A stretch of DNA of 52,662 nucleotides from Phycicoccus elongatus Lp2 (GTDB taxonomy: Bacteria; Actinomycetota; Actinomycetes; Actinomycetales; Dermatophilaceae), in assembly GCF_000367525.1 (NCBI RefSeq), contig NZ_HF570956.1, forward strand, positions 1,516,484-1,569,145. Reading direction: 5' to 3'. Of the stretch, positions 17,204 to 26,182 are shown piece by piece. Position numbers and translations under genes: made by a program. The notes under the pieces were generated by a model that did not search any database, was not told the origin of the DNA, and was given only the letters and a program-made list of their open reading frames with translations. Each line of letters begins with the position of its first letter. The first letter of the stretch is position 1.

Positions 17204-18223
17204 TCAGTTGGGGTGCAGCTCGCGCAGCCCCGGCAGCACCTGCTCGCCGAGCGTGCGCAGGAAGCGCTCCTGGTCGTGGCCCGGCCCGTGGAGCACGAGG
17301 TGGTCGAAGCCGAGGTCGGTGTAGAACCGGACCGCGTCAACGACGTCCTCCGGTCGAGACGCCACGATCCACCGCTTGGCCACCTGCTCGATCGGCAGGG
17401 CGTCGGCCGCCTCCTCCATCTCGCGCGGCGAGTGGATTGAGTGCTTCTGCTCAGCGCTCAGCGACAGCGGCGCCCAGAAGCGCGTGTTCTCCAGAGCCAG
17501 GTCAGAGTCCGGGTCCCAGGACACCTTGATCTCGATCATCCGCTCGATCGGTTCCCCCGCACGACCAGCCTTCGCGCGACCCTCGGCGACCGCGGGAATG
17601 AGCTCATCGGCATACAACTCCCGGCCCTTGCCCGAGGTGCAGATGAAGCCATCACCCACGCGACCGGCATACCGCGCCACCATCGGGCCGCCGGCTGCGA
17701 CGAAGACCGGCACCGGCTCATCGGGCCGATCGAAGATCCGCGCGTCCACGGTCCGGTAGTAGTCCCCCTCGAAGGTCACCGACTCCTCGGTCCACAGCCG
17801 CCGCATGAGCCCGACCGCCTCACGCAGCCGCGCGAAACGCTCCTTGAAGTCCGGCCATCTCCCGTCGGCAACCGACCCGACAGCGATCTCGTTGAGCGCC
17901 TCACCCGAGCCGACCCCCAGGAACACCCGCCCGGGCGCCAGGCAGCCCAAGGTCGCGAACTCCTGCGCGACGACTGCCGGGTTGTACCGGAAGGTCGGCG
18001 TGAGCACCGACGTCCCGAGAACCACCCGTTCGGTGCGGGCCGCGACGAAGCCCAGCCACGCCAGCGCATTGGGCGCATGCCCGCCCGTCAGCCGCCACGG
18101 TTGGAAGTGGTCACTGATCGTCACCGAGTCCAGCCCCACCTCCTCGGCCAACACCGCGTATGCCGCGAGCTCACCCGGGGCGAATTGCTCCGCCGACGCC
18201 TTGTACCCGATGCGAATGCCCAT
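17204..18223 (-). CDS. fgd: F420-dependent glucose-6-phosphate dehydrogenase
   Basis: 339 residues. The chain follows mycobacterial FGD1 closely: [89 protein letters not shown] and [14 protein letters not shown]. The enzyme oxidises glucose-6-phosphate to 6-phosphogluconolactone and reduces coenzyme F420, supplying F420H2 to the cell. Its presence implies that the organism makes F420. ATG 18223 was chosen because it begins the FGD1-like sequence and follows a TAGCGT box; an upstream in-frame start adds 18 unlikely residues. Confidence 0.93.
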   Translation of the reverse strand: MGIRIGYKASAEQFAPGELAAYAVLAEEVGLDSVTISDHFQPWRLTGGHAPNALAWLGFVAARTERVVLGTSVLTPTFRYNPAVVAQEFATLGCLAPGRVFLGVGSGEALNEIAVGSVADGRWPDFKERFARLREAVGLMRRLWTEESVTFEGDYYRTVDARIFDRPDEPVPVFVAAGGPMVARYAGRVGDGFICTSGKGRELYADELIPAVAEGRAKAGRAGEPIERMIEIKVSWDPDSDLALENTRFWAPLSLSAEQKHSIHSPREMEEAADALPIEQVAKRWIVASRPEDVVDAVRFYTDLGFDHLVLHGPGHDQERFLRTLGEQVLPGLRELHPN

Positions 18224-18231
18224 GCCCGGTG

Positions 18232-18237
18232 ACGCTA
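18232..18237 (-). promoter_or_regulatory. -10 box of fgd
   Basis: Minus-strand TAGCGT, eight bases before the ATG at 18223. A GTATGCCG octamer (18257-18264) overlaps the expected -35 region. Confidence 0.45.
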
Positions 18238-18312
18238 CCCGCGGAAGGCAGCCCCGCGGCATACCCGTGAAGGACACCGTCGCGACGGGGCCGCTGAGGC
18301 GCGCGGCGGTCC

Positions 18313-18318
18313 TATCGT
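18313..18318 (+). promoter_or_regulatory. -10 box, leaderless start of the DUF1345 gene
   Basis: TATCGT, six bases, then ATG 18325. No Shine-Dalgarno sequence. Confidence 0.55.
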
Positions 18319-18324
18319 GAGGCC

Positions 18325-18951
18325 ATGAAGCGGTCCCGTGTGGTCCTGGTCGTCGCCGCCGTGCTCGGAGTCCTCGCCGGGCTCCTCGTTCCGCTTCCGG
18401 ACAAGGTCCTCTGGTCCACCCCGTTCCTCGTCGGCCTGGCCGTCGGCGAGCTCGTCTTCGCCGGGGCCACGCTCTGGCACGTCTTCCGGACCGATCAGCC
18501 GGAGACCGAGAAGGCGATGGCCGATGCGGACGGCGGCCGGACCGAGACCGACATCGTCGTCGTCATCGGGGCCCTCGCGAGCCTCGCCGGCATCGCCACC
18601 GTGCTCGCCTCGTCCGGGGACAAGTCGGTCGCCCCGCTGGAGGCGGCGATCTGCCTGGGCGCGGTCGCGGCCTCGTGGCTGGCGATCCACGCCGTCTACA
18701 CGATGCGCTACGCCCGGCACTACTACGTCAACGAGCGCGGGTGCGTGGACTTCAACAACGACGACAAGCCGAGCCTGGCCGACTTCGCCTACCTGGCCTA
18801 CTGCCTGGGCATGACCTACCAGGTGTCCGACACCGACCTGAAGACCAAGGGCGTGCGGCGCATCGTCTTCTTCCACACCCTGCTCTCCTACGTCTTCGGC
18901 ACGGGCGTGATCGCCTCGACGATCAACCTCGTCATCGGCATGGCCCAGTGA
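18325..18951 (+). CDS. DUF1345 membrane protein
   Basis: 208 residues with about five hydrophobic segments (roughly 7-25, 32-52, 78-97, 105-125, 178-205). The cytoplasmic-loop signature [20 protein letters not shown] followed by [20 protein letters not shown] is diagnostic of DUF1345. No function is established. It stands alone between fgd and the DUF3073 gene. Confidence 0.9.
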   Translation: MKRSRVVLVVAAVLGVLAGLLVPLPDKVLWSTPFLVGLAVGELVFAGATLWHVFRTDQPETEKAMADADGGRTETDIVVVIGALASLAGIATVLASSGDKSVAPLEAAICLGAVAASWLAIHAVYTMRYARHYYVNERGCVDFNNDDKPSLADFAYLAYCLGMTYQVSDTDLKTKGVRRIVFFHTLLSYVFGTGVIASTINLVIGMAQ

Positions 18952-19149
18952 CCCGCTCGGCCTGCCCCAGGGCCAGGATCGCGGGCTGAACGGGGCGCGG
19001 CGAAATTTGCACCCCGCATGTAGTGTTGGACCCACGACATAACACGATTCCCGGGGCCGCTCCGTGGAGTCGAGACCGCCCCGGGCACTCGACGGGTCGT
19101 CTCGATGCTCACGATGCGCCTCCGGCTGATTCCCCAAGGGGGTCACGCC

Positions 19150-19347
19150 ATGGGGCGCGGCCGAGCCAAAGCCAAGCAGACCAAGGTCGCTCGCGAGCTG
19201 AAGTACTACAGCCCGGACACCGACCTGTCAGCGCTTGAGCGAGAACTCCACCACTCCACCCCGTCCGAGCCCGTCGCCCGTGAGGACGGTCGCCGGTCCT
19301 ACGACGAGGACGACGACTACGAGCAGTGGGCCGCCGGACGTCGTTGA
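19150..19347 (+). CDS. DUF3073 small basic/acidic protein
   Basis: 65 residues. GRGRAKAKQTKVARELKYYS and DLSALERELH are the conserved core of the actinobacterial DUF3073 family; the tail is acidic (YDEDDDYEQW). The ATG at 19150 has AAGGGGG seven bases upstream and starts the conserved region. The leader (about 19020-19149) contains inverted CCCGGGG/CCCCGGG copies at about 19053 and 19078 that could form an attenuator. Function unknown. Confidence 0.9.
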   Translation: MGRGRAKAKQTKVARELKYYSPDTDLSALERELHHSTPSEPVAREDGRRSYDEDDDYEQWAAGRR

Positions 19348-19360
19348 CGCCGCACCAGGA

Positions 19361-19444
19361 CAAGTTCCGCGTGACGCAGAACTTGGCAGGTCACGCAGCG
19401 AGAGCCGCGCGACACGACAGTTTCCGCGTCAGGCAGGAGTTGTG
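19361..19444. repeat. Dispersed paired-palindrome repeat, copy 1
   Basis: CAAGTTCCGCGTGACGCAG plus AACTTG (19361-19385) is a near-palindrome. A related unit starts 57 bases later (19418-19444, CAGTTTCCGCGTCAGGCAGG...). The same two-unit arrangement with 57-base spacing recurs at 44591-44674. It fills the gap between the DUF3073 gene and the permease gene. Confidence 0.7.
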
Positions 19445-19484
19445 GTTTAGCCGCTGACCAGCGGGTTTCTGCCATGCTCACGCC

Positions 19485-20975
19485 ATGAGCACTGACACCG
19501 GGTCCGCCCAGGAGGTCCGTCGCCTCGGCGTCGAGACCACCGGCATCGAGATCATCACCGAGGCCGAGCGCACCGCGGCCCCCCGCGACCTCTTCTGGCC
19601 GTGGTTTGCCGCCAACGTTTCGGTCTTCGGCATTTCGTATGCCGCGTTCGTCCTGGGCTTCGGCATCTCCTTCTGGCAGGCGATCCTCGTCACCGTCATC
19701 GGCGTAGTCGTGTCCTTCGCCCTCTGCGGCATCATCGCGATCGCGGGCAAGCGGGGTTCGGCTCCCACCATGATCCTGTCGCGCGCTGCCTTCGGCGTGC
19801 AGGGACAGAAGGTGCCCGGCGTCATCTCGTGGCTGGTCTCGATCGGCTGGGAGACCTTCCTGGCCATCATGGCCGTGCTCGCCACCGCGACGATCTTCGA
19901 CCGACTCGGCTGGGGTGGTGGGACCGCGACCAAGGTCATCGCCGCGGTCGTCGTGGCCGCGATGATCGTGCTGGCGTCGGTCGCCGGCTACCACATCATC
20001 ATGCGGATGCAGTCAGTGCTCACCTGGATCACCGGCGCGATCACCATCCTCTACGTCCTCATGACCCTCACCCACATCGACTGGACCAAGATCTCGGCCA
20101 TCCCCTCGGGCAGTCTCGGCGCGACGATCGGCGCGCTCGTCATGGTGATGACCGGCTTCGGGCTCGGCTGGATCAACATCGCCGCCGACTGGTCGCGCTA
20201 CCAGCAGCGCAGCGCCAGCGGTGGCGCGATCGTCGCCTGGAACACCCTGGGCGGCGCCCTCGCCCCGGCCCTGCTCGTCTGCTACGGCCTCGCGCTCGCC
20301 GGGTCCGACGACAAGGTCAAGGACGGCATCGCGGCCGACCCGATCGGCACCTTGGCCACTCTGCTCCCGACGTGGGTGCTCGTGCCCTTCCTCACCGCGG
20401 CGATCCTCTCCCTGGTCTCGGGTGCGGTGCTCGGCATCTACTCCTCCGGCCTGACCCTGCTCTCGCTGGGTGTGAAGATCCCGAGGCCAGCAGCAGCCCT
20501 CGTCGACGGTGTCATCCTCACCCTGGGCACCTTCTACGTCGTCTTCGTCGCCAAGAACTTCCTCAATCCCTTCCAGTCCTTCCTCATCACCCTCGGGGTG
20601 CCGTTGGCAAGTTGGGCGGGGATCATGATCGCGGACATCGCCCTGCGCAAGAGCGACTACGACGATGACGCCCTGTTCGACGCGCGCGGCCGCTACGGCG
20701 CCTGGGATTGGGTGTCCATCGGCACCATGATCGTCACGTCGATCATCGGCTTGGGCCTGGTCGTCAACAACTTCGCCGCCGACGCCACGTGGAACAACTG
20801 GCAGGGCTTCCTCCTCGAGCCGCTCGGCCTGGGCACCTGGAATTCCACCGACGGCTACTGGGAGGGCACGTTCGCCTATGCCAACCTCGGCGTCCTCTTC
20901 GCCCTCGTCGTGTCCTTCCTCGTCACCTACGTCGCCCGCCGCGGGAAGGTCGCCGCGCAGGAGGGCCGGGCGTGA
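19485..20975 (+). CDS. NCS1-family nucleobase:cation symporter
   Basis: 496 residues, about 12 membrane segments, in the purine-cytosine permease (CodB-like) branch of NCS1. Supporting stretches are FWPWFAANVSVFGISYAAFV, GKRGSAPTMILSRAAFGVQG, and GFGLGWINIAADWSRYQQRS, which holds the NCS1 substrate-site region. The likely substrate is a nucleobase, hydantoin or related ring compound. CATGCT ends six bases before the ATG, as in the leaderless genes. The next gene overlaps by four bases (GTGA), so transporter and amidohydrolase are co-expressed. Confidence 0.9.
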   Translation: MSTDTGSAQEVRRLGVETTGIEIITEAERTAAPRDLFWPWFAANVSVFGISYAAFVLGFGISFWQAILVTVIGVVVSFALCGIIAIAGKRGSAPTMILSRAAFGVQGQKVPGVISWLVSIGWETFLAIMAVLATATIFDRLGWGGGTATKVIAAVVVAAMIVLASVAGYHIIMRMQSVLTWITGAITILYVLMTLTHIDWTKISAIPSGSLGATIGALVMVMTGFGLGWINIAADWSRYQQRSASGGAIVAWNTLGGALAPALLVCYGLALAGSDDKVKDGIAADPIGTLATLLPTWVLVPFLTAAILSLVSGAVLGIYSSGLTLLSLGVKIPRPAAALVDGVILTLGTFYVVFVAKNFLNPFQSFLITLGVPLASWAGIMIADIALRKSDYDDDALFDARGRYGAWDWVSIGTMIVTSIIGLGLVVNNFAADATWNNWQGFLLEPLGLGTWNSTDGYWEGTFAYANLGVLFALVVSFLVTYVARRGKVAAQEGRA

Positions 20976-21520
20976 CGGCATACGAACCCGCGAGCAAGGA
21001 CGAGTGGCTGGTGATCATCGACCCGCAGGCGATCTTCGCCTCGCCCAAGGCCTCGGCGTGGGGCACCGACGAATGGGCCAAGGCGCAGCCACACGTCGTC
21101 GCGCTGGCCGAGGCGTTCGGCCCCTCGCGCACCGTCGTCACCCGCTTCGTCGCCGACCCGGGACTCGGCGGGTCATGGGCTTCGTACTACGACGAGTGGG
21201 AGTTCGCGCTCGTCCCCGATGACGACCCCCTGTATGCCGTGGTGCCCGCCCTGCGTGACGCCGCCGACCACGTGGTCACCGAGGCGACCTTCGGCAAGTG
21301 GACCCCTGCGCTGTGCGCGGTCATCGGCCACCAACCGTCCTTCGCCTTGGCAGGGGTCTCCACGGACTGCTGCGTCATCGCAACCGCGCTGCCCGCCGCG
21401 GATGCGGGTGCAACCGTGCGTGTCATCGCCGACGCCTGTGCCGGGTCCACGCCCGAGAACGGCGAGCGCGCGCTCGCCGCCATGGAACTCTTCGCACCCC
21501 AGATCCAGGTCGTCCGATGA
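20972..21520 (+). CDS. Isochorismatase-family cysteine hydrolase
   Basis: 182 residues. The catalytic triad of the family is in place: D17 (WLVIIDPQAIF), K109 (TFGKWTP) and cysteine C134 (GVSTDCCVIA), with the cis-peptide motif next to it. Members hydrolyse amides such as N-carbamoyl compounds, ureidoacrylate, nicotinamide or biuret. Coupling to an NCS1 permease suggests a ring-opened nucleobase or hydantoin product as substrate, by inference. The GTG start overlaps the permease stop and the stop overlaps the next start (ATGA). Confidence 0.88.
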   Translation: MTAYEPASKDEWLVIIDPQAIFASPKASAWGTDEWAKAQPHVVALAEAFGPSRTVVTRFVADPGLGGSWASYYDEWEFALVPDDDPLYAVVPALRDAADHVVTEATFGKWTPALCAVIGHQPSFALAGVSTDCCVIATALPAADAGATVRVIADACAGSTPENGERALAAMELFAPQIQVVR

Positions 21521-22861
21521 GCGACTCCCCCGAGTCGAGGTCTTTGGCGGGGGCTGGGACCCCCGCCAAAGACCACAACTCTGAGGGAGTCGGTGTCGGC
21601 CGGGCACGCCAGTCCGCGATCTATCGCGAGGGCGTCTTCGGGCGGACCCCGAAGGTGCCCACCGACGCGGCCGAGCTGGAGATCCGCGCCAAGGGCGCGA
21701 TGTCCCGCGCCGCGTGGGGCTACATCGCCGGCGGCGCCGGAGAGGGCGCGACGATGCGCGCCAACCGGGCCGCTTTCGACCGCTGGCAGCTGACCCCGCG
21801 GATGCTCCACGGGACGACCAAGCGCGACCTGACGACCTCGGTCCTGGGCACGGACCTGCGCGCGCCACTCATGCTGGCTCCGGTCGGTGCCGGCTGCCTG
21901 GTCACCGACGACAGCGACGTCAAGATCGCGCGGGGTGCCGCGGCGGCCGGGGTTGCCCTACGTCTTCTCCAACCAAGGCTGCAACGCCCTTGAGGAGTCC
22001 GCAGCCGCGATGGGCGACACCCCATGGTGGTTCCAGCTCTACTGGTCGACCGACGAGGGGCTTGTCGACTCCCTGATCGGCCGGGCCGAAGCCGCGGGCG
22101 CCCGCGCCCTGGTGGTCACTCTCGACACGACCACCCTCGGGTGGCGACCCCAGGACCTCAACATCGGGCTGTTGCCCTTCTCCCGCGGCCAGGGCATCGC
22201 GCAATACACCTCCGACCCGCACTTCCGCTCGATCGTCGCAGGGCGGGTGGGCGCGGCAGCGAACGCGGCCAAGGAGAAGGTCCGCCCCACGATCGGCGCC
22301 GTGAAGTCCCTCGTCCAGATGTCGCGGTCACACCCCGGCGATTTCCGCGAGAACCTCACCTCCCCAGAGCCACGCGCCGCCGTCGAGACCTTCCTCGACA
22401 TCTTCTCCAACCCGGCCCTGTCGTGGGACCACATCGCCACCTTGCGCGACCGCACGACCCTGCCCGTGGTCCTCAAGGGGATCCTGCATCCGGACGACGC
22501 CCGCCGCGCCTTCGATCTCGGTGTCGACGGCATCGTCGTGTCGAATCACGGTGGGCGACAGGTGGATCGGTCGATCGCCTCCCTCGATGCCTTGGTCAAC
22601 ATCCGTGAAGCCGTGGGTCGCGAACCCACCGTCCTCTTCGACAGCGGCCTGCGCACTGGCGCCGACCTCTTCGTCGCGCTCGCCCTCGGCGCCGACGCCT
22701 GCCTGCTCGGGCGACCGCCCATCTATGGCTTGGCACTCGACGGCTCGGACGGTGTGGCGGCGGTCGTCGCGAACGTCCTGGCCGAGCTCGACCTGACGAT
22801 GGGGCTGACCGGGGTCGCGTCGATCGCCGACCTCGTGCCGGGACTGCTGACCCGCGCCTGA
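21517..22861 (+). pseudogene. FMN-dependent alpha-hydroxy-acid oxidase (lactate 2-monooxygenase-like), frameshifted
   Basis: The first 145 codons (ATG 21517) encode the N-terminal half: SAIYREGVFGRTP, WGYIAGGAGEGATMRANRAA and [20 protein letters not shown]. At about 21953 the frame shifts by one: GGGGTTGCCCTAC would read [10 protein letters not shown] if one T were absent. The rest continues in the other frame to 22861 with all expected blocks: [29 protein letters not shown] (catalytic histidine) and [21 protein letters not shown] single-base insertion or a sequencing error explains it. An in-frame palindrome interrupts the poorly conserved N-terminus. Confidence 0.88.
21539..21574. repeat. 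15-bp perfect palindrome inside the 5' coding region
   Basis: GGTCTTTGGCGGGGG (21539-21553) and its exact complement (21560-21574) enclose CTGGGA. Outer GACTCCC/GGGAGTC pairs (about 21523 and 21586) extend the fold. It adds about 25 residues ahead of the conserved SAIYREGVF. Confidence 0.75.
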
Positions 22862-22878
22862 CGCCGACCCGGACCGCT

Positions 22879-22959
22879 GGGGCGGCAAAGGCCCGGTCCC
22901 GGTGAGACGGGCGGCCGGCTCCGCACGGGATGCCGCCCAGTAGCGGCGTTTGCCGCCCC
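22879..22959. repeat. Long-loop inverted repeat between the oxidase pseudogene and the GNAT gene
   Basis: GGGGCGGCAAA (22879-22889) pairs with TTTGCCGCCCC (22949-22959) across 59 bases. It may be a terminator after the oxidase gene. Nothing else is evident in 22862-23030. Confidence 0.45.
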
Positions 22960-23030
22960 GGCGGTGCACCCAGGTCACCACCTGACGTCGGCCCCGCAGG
23001 GCTTCCCCGGTTGGTGGCAGGCTTGGTCCC

Positions 23031-23864
23031 GTGCCCGGCCCCACCCCCCTTTCTTCGTATGCCGCGTTGCTCGCCGCCGCGGCGGGCGACCCCTTTGTCG
23101 AGCACGAGGTCGGGCCTGACCTGCTCGCGCCACCCCTGGCGCTCGGCGGAGCCGTCCTCTACCGCCGGATGACCCAGCTCGGCTTCACTGGGGCGGTCTG
23201 CCTGGGGCCGGCGCCCGACGTGCGCGCCCTCCTCCGGTCGGAGTGGCGAGGCCACCCGGGCTGGGCGGCGGAGCGGTCGATCACCGTCGAGGCGACCCAC
23301 CGCGGGTTGCTCGAGGACCTCGGCGTTCGCGGGCTCGGCGAATGGCACACGATGTCTGCCCTCCCCGGCCAGCTGGACCTGCGGCCCGTCCCGGCAGGCG
23401 TCATGGTGGAGCGGACCCTCGCCAGGGATGTCGCCCGGGCGTTTGTCGGGGAGCACCACACGGCCCGCTGGATCACGCCCGACCCCGAGGGCGAGATGTG
23501 GGTCGCGGTACGCGCCAGGGGAACTGGGGAGCTGCTGGGCACCGGCCTCGCGGCATACACACCGAGCGGCGCGACGCGGCTCACGAGCATCGCGATCCAC
23601 CGCGACCGCCGGTGCCAGGGATTGGGACGACTGGTCACCCAGGCGCTGGCCGAGGTGGGGTTCGAGCGGTCACCGGCGGTCGTCCTCGGCGTGGACCAGG
23701 ACAACATCGTCGGTCGCACCCTGTACGCCGCGATGGGGTTCCGCCTCGACCACGAGCTCGTCAGCGGCATCCTCCCACCGGCTGCGCCTGTCAGTGGTCG
23801 TCGGGTAGCGTCGACTGCGACGGGAACGACCCGCGAATCGCAACGACAACGGGGACTGCCATGA
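23031..23864 (+). CDS. GNAT-family N-acetyltransferase
   Basis: 277 residues. The C-terminal half carries the acetyl-CoA loop RRCQGLGRLVTQALAE (Q/RxxGxG/A-like, about residues 196-211) and VVLGVDQDNIVGRTLYAAMGF, the last strand and helix of the GNAT fold. The N-terminal 120 residues are a family-specific domain without a motif I recognise. Substrate unknown. The GTG start at 23031 follows AGGCT-like sequence by seven bases. The last codons overlap the DinB gene (ATGA). Confidence 0.85.
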   Translation: MPGPTPLSSYAALLAAAAGDPFVEHEVGPDLLAPPLALGGAVLYRRMTQLGFTGAVCLGPAPDVRALLRSEWRGHPGWAAERSITVEATHRGLLEDLGVRGLGEWHTMSALPGQLDLRPVPAGVMVERTLARDVARAFVGEHHTARWITPDPEGEMWVAVRARGTGELLGTGLAAYTPSGATRLTSIAIHRDRRCQGLGRLVTQALAEVGFERSPAVVLGVDQDNIVGRTLYAAMGFRLDHELVSGILPPAAPVSGRRVASTATGTTRESQRQRGLP

Positions 23865-24418
23865 CCGAGCGCGAAGACCTCATCGAGACCCTGGACCGCC
23901 ACCGCGGCTTCCTGCTGCACACGGCGGAGGGGCTGACCGAGGAGCAGGGGCGGACGGCGAGCACGGTGAGCGCACTGACCATCGCCAGCCTGCTCAAGCA
24001 CGTGGCCGACACCGAGGAGCAGTGGATGGCCTTCGCCGCCCAGGGCGCCGAGGCGTTCGGCGGCTCGGGCGTCTACGAGTCCGACGTCGACTGGGACGCG
24101 GTCGAGGCCGAGGCGGCGACCAACGAGGGTGACTGGTCGGACAGCGAGTGGGAGGACACCCGCTTCACGCTCAGCGACGAGGAGACCCTCGATGTGTTGC
24201 GCGCCCGCGCGACCGAGGTGGGCGCGGCCACCGCTGAATTGCTGCGATCCGCCGACCTCGACCAGTCTCATCCCCTCCCCGAAGCCCCCTGGTTCGAGCC
24301 GGGTGCGAGCTGGTCCGTGCGACGAGTCGCCGTCCACATGATCGCGGAGATCGCGCAGCACGCCGGGCACGCGGACATCATTCGCGAGGCCATCGACGGC
24401 CAGAAGACGATGGGCTGA
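23861..24418 (+). CDS. DinB/DUF664-family protein
   Basis: 185 residues, a predicted four-helix bundle. EDLIETLDRHRGFLLHTAEG, SLLKHVADTEEQWM and RRVAVHMIAEIAQHAGHADI carry the three conserved histidines that bind metal in DinB-like proteins (H in LLKHV, and H-x3-H near the end). These proteins are often mycothiol- or bacillithiol-dependent transferases or hydrolases. A specific reaction cannot be named. It is coupled to the upstream GNAT gene by a four-base overlap. Confidence 0.88.
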   Translation: MTEREDLIETLDRHRGFLLHTAEGLTEEQGRTASTVSALTIASLLKHVADTEEQWMAFAAQGAEAFGGSGVYESDVDWDAVEAEAATNEGDWSDSEWEDTRFTLSDEETLDVLRARATEVGAATAELLRSADLDQSHPLPEAPWFEPGASWSVRRVAVHMIAEIAQHAGHADIIREAIDGQKTMG

Positions 24419-24436
24419 GCCCGAAGACTCAGGGAC

Positions 24437-25357
24437 TCAGACCTCGAACCACGCGAGGGCAGGTTCGACCAGGCTGCCCAGCCAGACCTTGCCCTCGTGC
24501 TCACGCACCCCCGTCGCCATGTGCCATTTCGTCGCGTCGCACTCGATGTCGTGAACGACCTGGCCCTCGTCGTCGTATGCCGCGACCCGGACGGTCCGCT
24601 TCGGCTTGGGCTTGAGGTGCTCCGGTGCCCGCAGCACGGCGAGTTTGACCCACGGCTTGGCCTTGGTCTGCAGGAAGGTGAGCGCCGGATCGGTCGGTGA
24701 GGCATAGGTGACCCAGATCAGGCCGTCCGAGCCGCGCGCGATGTTGTCTGGATGCGCCGGCAGGTCGCTCGCGAAGAGGTCCCGCTCACCCTCGTGCGGA
24801 CCCCGGAGCCAGACACGTCTGAGCACCCTGGTCCCTGTCTCGGCGACCACCACGAAGGAGGAATCCGCCGCGGCTGCAACGCCGTTGGCGAAGCACAGCC
24901 CCTCCAACACAACCTCGGGCTCGGACTCACCGACCGCAAGCCGCAACAGCCGCCCGGTGCGGGTGTCCTCGATGAGGTCGGACTTCCACTCCTCGATGCC
25001 CCACTTGGCACTGGAGTCAGAGAACCAGATCGTCCCGTCCGCTGTGATCGCGGCGTTGTTGCAGAAGCGCATTCGCCGACCGTCGACCGAGTCGGCGAGA
25101 ACCTCGACCGCCCCGGTGTCCAACCGCATCGTGAGCAGCCCGCGGTGGGCGTCGCACACCAGGATGCGACCCTCGGGCAGCCACTCCAGACCCAGTGGTC
25201 GCCCACCGGTGTTCCCGATCCGACGGATCGTGTCGCCGTCCGAGCTGACCGCCAGGATGGAGCCGTCCGCCGTGCCCGTGTAGGCGGTGCCGTCGTGGCC
25301 GATGAGAACGTCCTCGGCGCCGGGGCCGGGCACGGGGACCACCGTGAGTTCGCGCAT
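24437..25357 (-). CDS. SMP-30/strictosidine synthase-like beta-propeller protein
   Basis: 306 residues forming a six-bladed propeller: repeated patterns such as GTAYTGTADGSILAVSSDG, GRPLGLEWLPEGRILVCDA, NNAAITADGTIWFSDSS, CFANGVAAAADSSFVVVAET and LPAHPDNIARGSDGLIWVTY. The conserved metal-site asparagines and aspartates of the SMP-30/gluconolactonase and strictosidine synthase-like group are present. It probably hydrolyses a lactone or ester. No signal peptide. ATG 25357 was preferred over an in-frame TTG nine bases earlier because TAGGTT lies seven bases upstream of it. Confidence 0.85.
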   Translation of the reverse strand: MRELTVVPVPGPGAEDVLIGHDGTAYTGTADGSILAVSSDGDTIRRIGNTGGRPLGLEWLPEGRILVCDAHRGLLTMRLDTGAVEVLADSVDGRRMRFCNNAAITADGTIWFSDSSAKWGIEEWKSDLIEDTRTGRLLRLAVGESEPEVVLEGLCFANGVAAAADSSFVVVAETGTRVLRRVWLRGPHEGERDLFASDLPAHPDNIARGSDGLIWVTYASPTDPALTFLQTKAKPWVKLAVLRAPEHLKPKPKRTVRVAAYDDEGQVVHDIECDATKWHMATGVREHEGKVWLGSLVEPALAWFEV

Positions 25358-25364
25358 GACCGTC

Positions 25365-25370
25365 AACCTA
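25365..25370 (-). promoter_or_regulatory. -10 box, leaderless start of the propeller gene
   Basis: Minus-strand TAGGTT, seven bases before the ATG at 25357. It overlaps the stop region of the upstream membrane-protein gene. Confidence 0.5.
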
Positions 25371-25742
25371 GAGCAAACCCGTCAACCGCAGGACCAGAGC
25401 GCCGACACCCACGCCGCTGAGCCCGCACAAAATGCCGGTCGCTCCGTCGTGCCCACGCCAGAGGCCGCCGGCCAACGACGCCAAGCCCAGGCCGGTCACC
25501 CACCCAGCGACGAGAGCGGGCAGTGCCCGCAGGACGACACCCCACGGGCCGAGGTCTCCATCCAGTGAGGAGAGGGCCTCGAGGATCGCGCCGACAACGG
25601 AGAGTCCGACAATGAGCAGCAGGACGTAGGCGACCAGGGAGAGGGTTCCCACGGCCAGCACCAGGGCGGCCAGTGACATAGCGACTCGGGCCTGTTCGGG
25701 CACGCGCGGCCATCCTGACGCGCTCGGCCGAGTCACTGACAT
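25368..25742 (-). CDS. Small hypothetical membrane protein
   Basis: 124 residues with three hydrophobic stretches (about 19-52, 66-90 and 100-122) rich in Gly, Ala, Leu and Val. I recognise no family. A GGGAGGCAGGG ribosome binding site precedes the ATG at 25742. It lies between the DUF1801 and propeller genes on the same strand, and codon use is typical of the window, so it is probably real. Confidence 0.65.
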   Translation of the reverse strand: MSVTRPSASGWPRVPEQARVAMSLAALVLAVGTLSLVAYVLLLIVGLSVVGAILEALSSLDGDLGPWGVVLRALPALVAGWVTGLGLASLAGGLWRGHDGATGILCGLSGVGVGALVLRLTGLL

Positions 25743-25758
25743 CCCTGCCTCCCGACCG

Positions 25759-26118
25759 TCAGATCATCCCGCGGCGCGTCAGCACCTCGTCGACGAATGC
25801 TCTGAGGACCGGCTTTGCGGCCTCGTTCGCGTACTTCACGCTCACGCTCCCCTTCCCGCCGAAGGCTCCCGGGATCTCCTCCCTGGTCTGCTGCACAAGG
25901 TCGAAGTCGATGGCGTGCACCGAGAAGTGCGCTTTCGCGGCCGTCATCATGACGTAGCCCTTGAGGTAGCTGTCCGCGAACTTGAACATCGGTGTCGACC
26001 GGAACATCGTCAACTCCAGACCGGGGCAGCGATCATGGACGTGCGCCCAGAATTCCTCCAGCCATGGCCGGCCCGCATCTGGTGCGGCATCGAGATAGGC
26101 CTGGGGGCTGTCGAGCAT
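25759..26118 (-). CDS. DUF1801 (YdhG-like) protein
   Basis: 119 residues. The DUF1801 pattern is clear: WLEEFWAHVHDRCPGLELTM then FRSTPMFKF and GYVMMTAAKAHFSVHAID, and a C-terminal EVLTRRGMI helix. The family has an YdhG/frataxin-like alpha-beta fold and no firmly established role. The gene is preceded by a possible CACGAT -10 box six bases from the ATG. Confidence 0.85.
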   Translation of the reverse strand: MLDSPQAYLDAAPDAGRPWLEEFWAHVHDRCPGLELTMFRSTPMFKFADSYLKGYVMMTAAKAHFSVHAIDFDLVQQTREEIPGAFGGKGSVSVKYANEAAKPVLRAFVDEVLTRRGMI

Positions 26119-26182
26119 GTCCTGATCGTGTCAGATCGCGGCCGATCTCAGGGATCCGTCGAGCGCGGCTTCCAGCGAGTCG

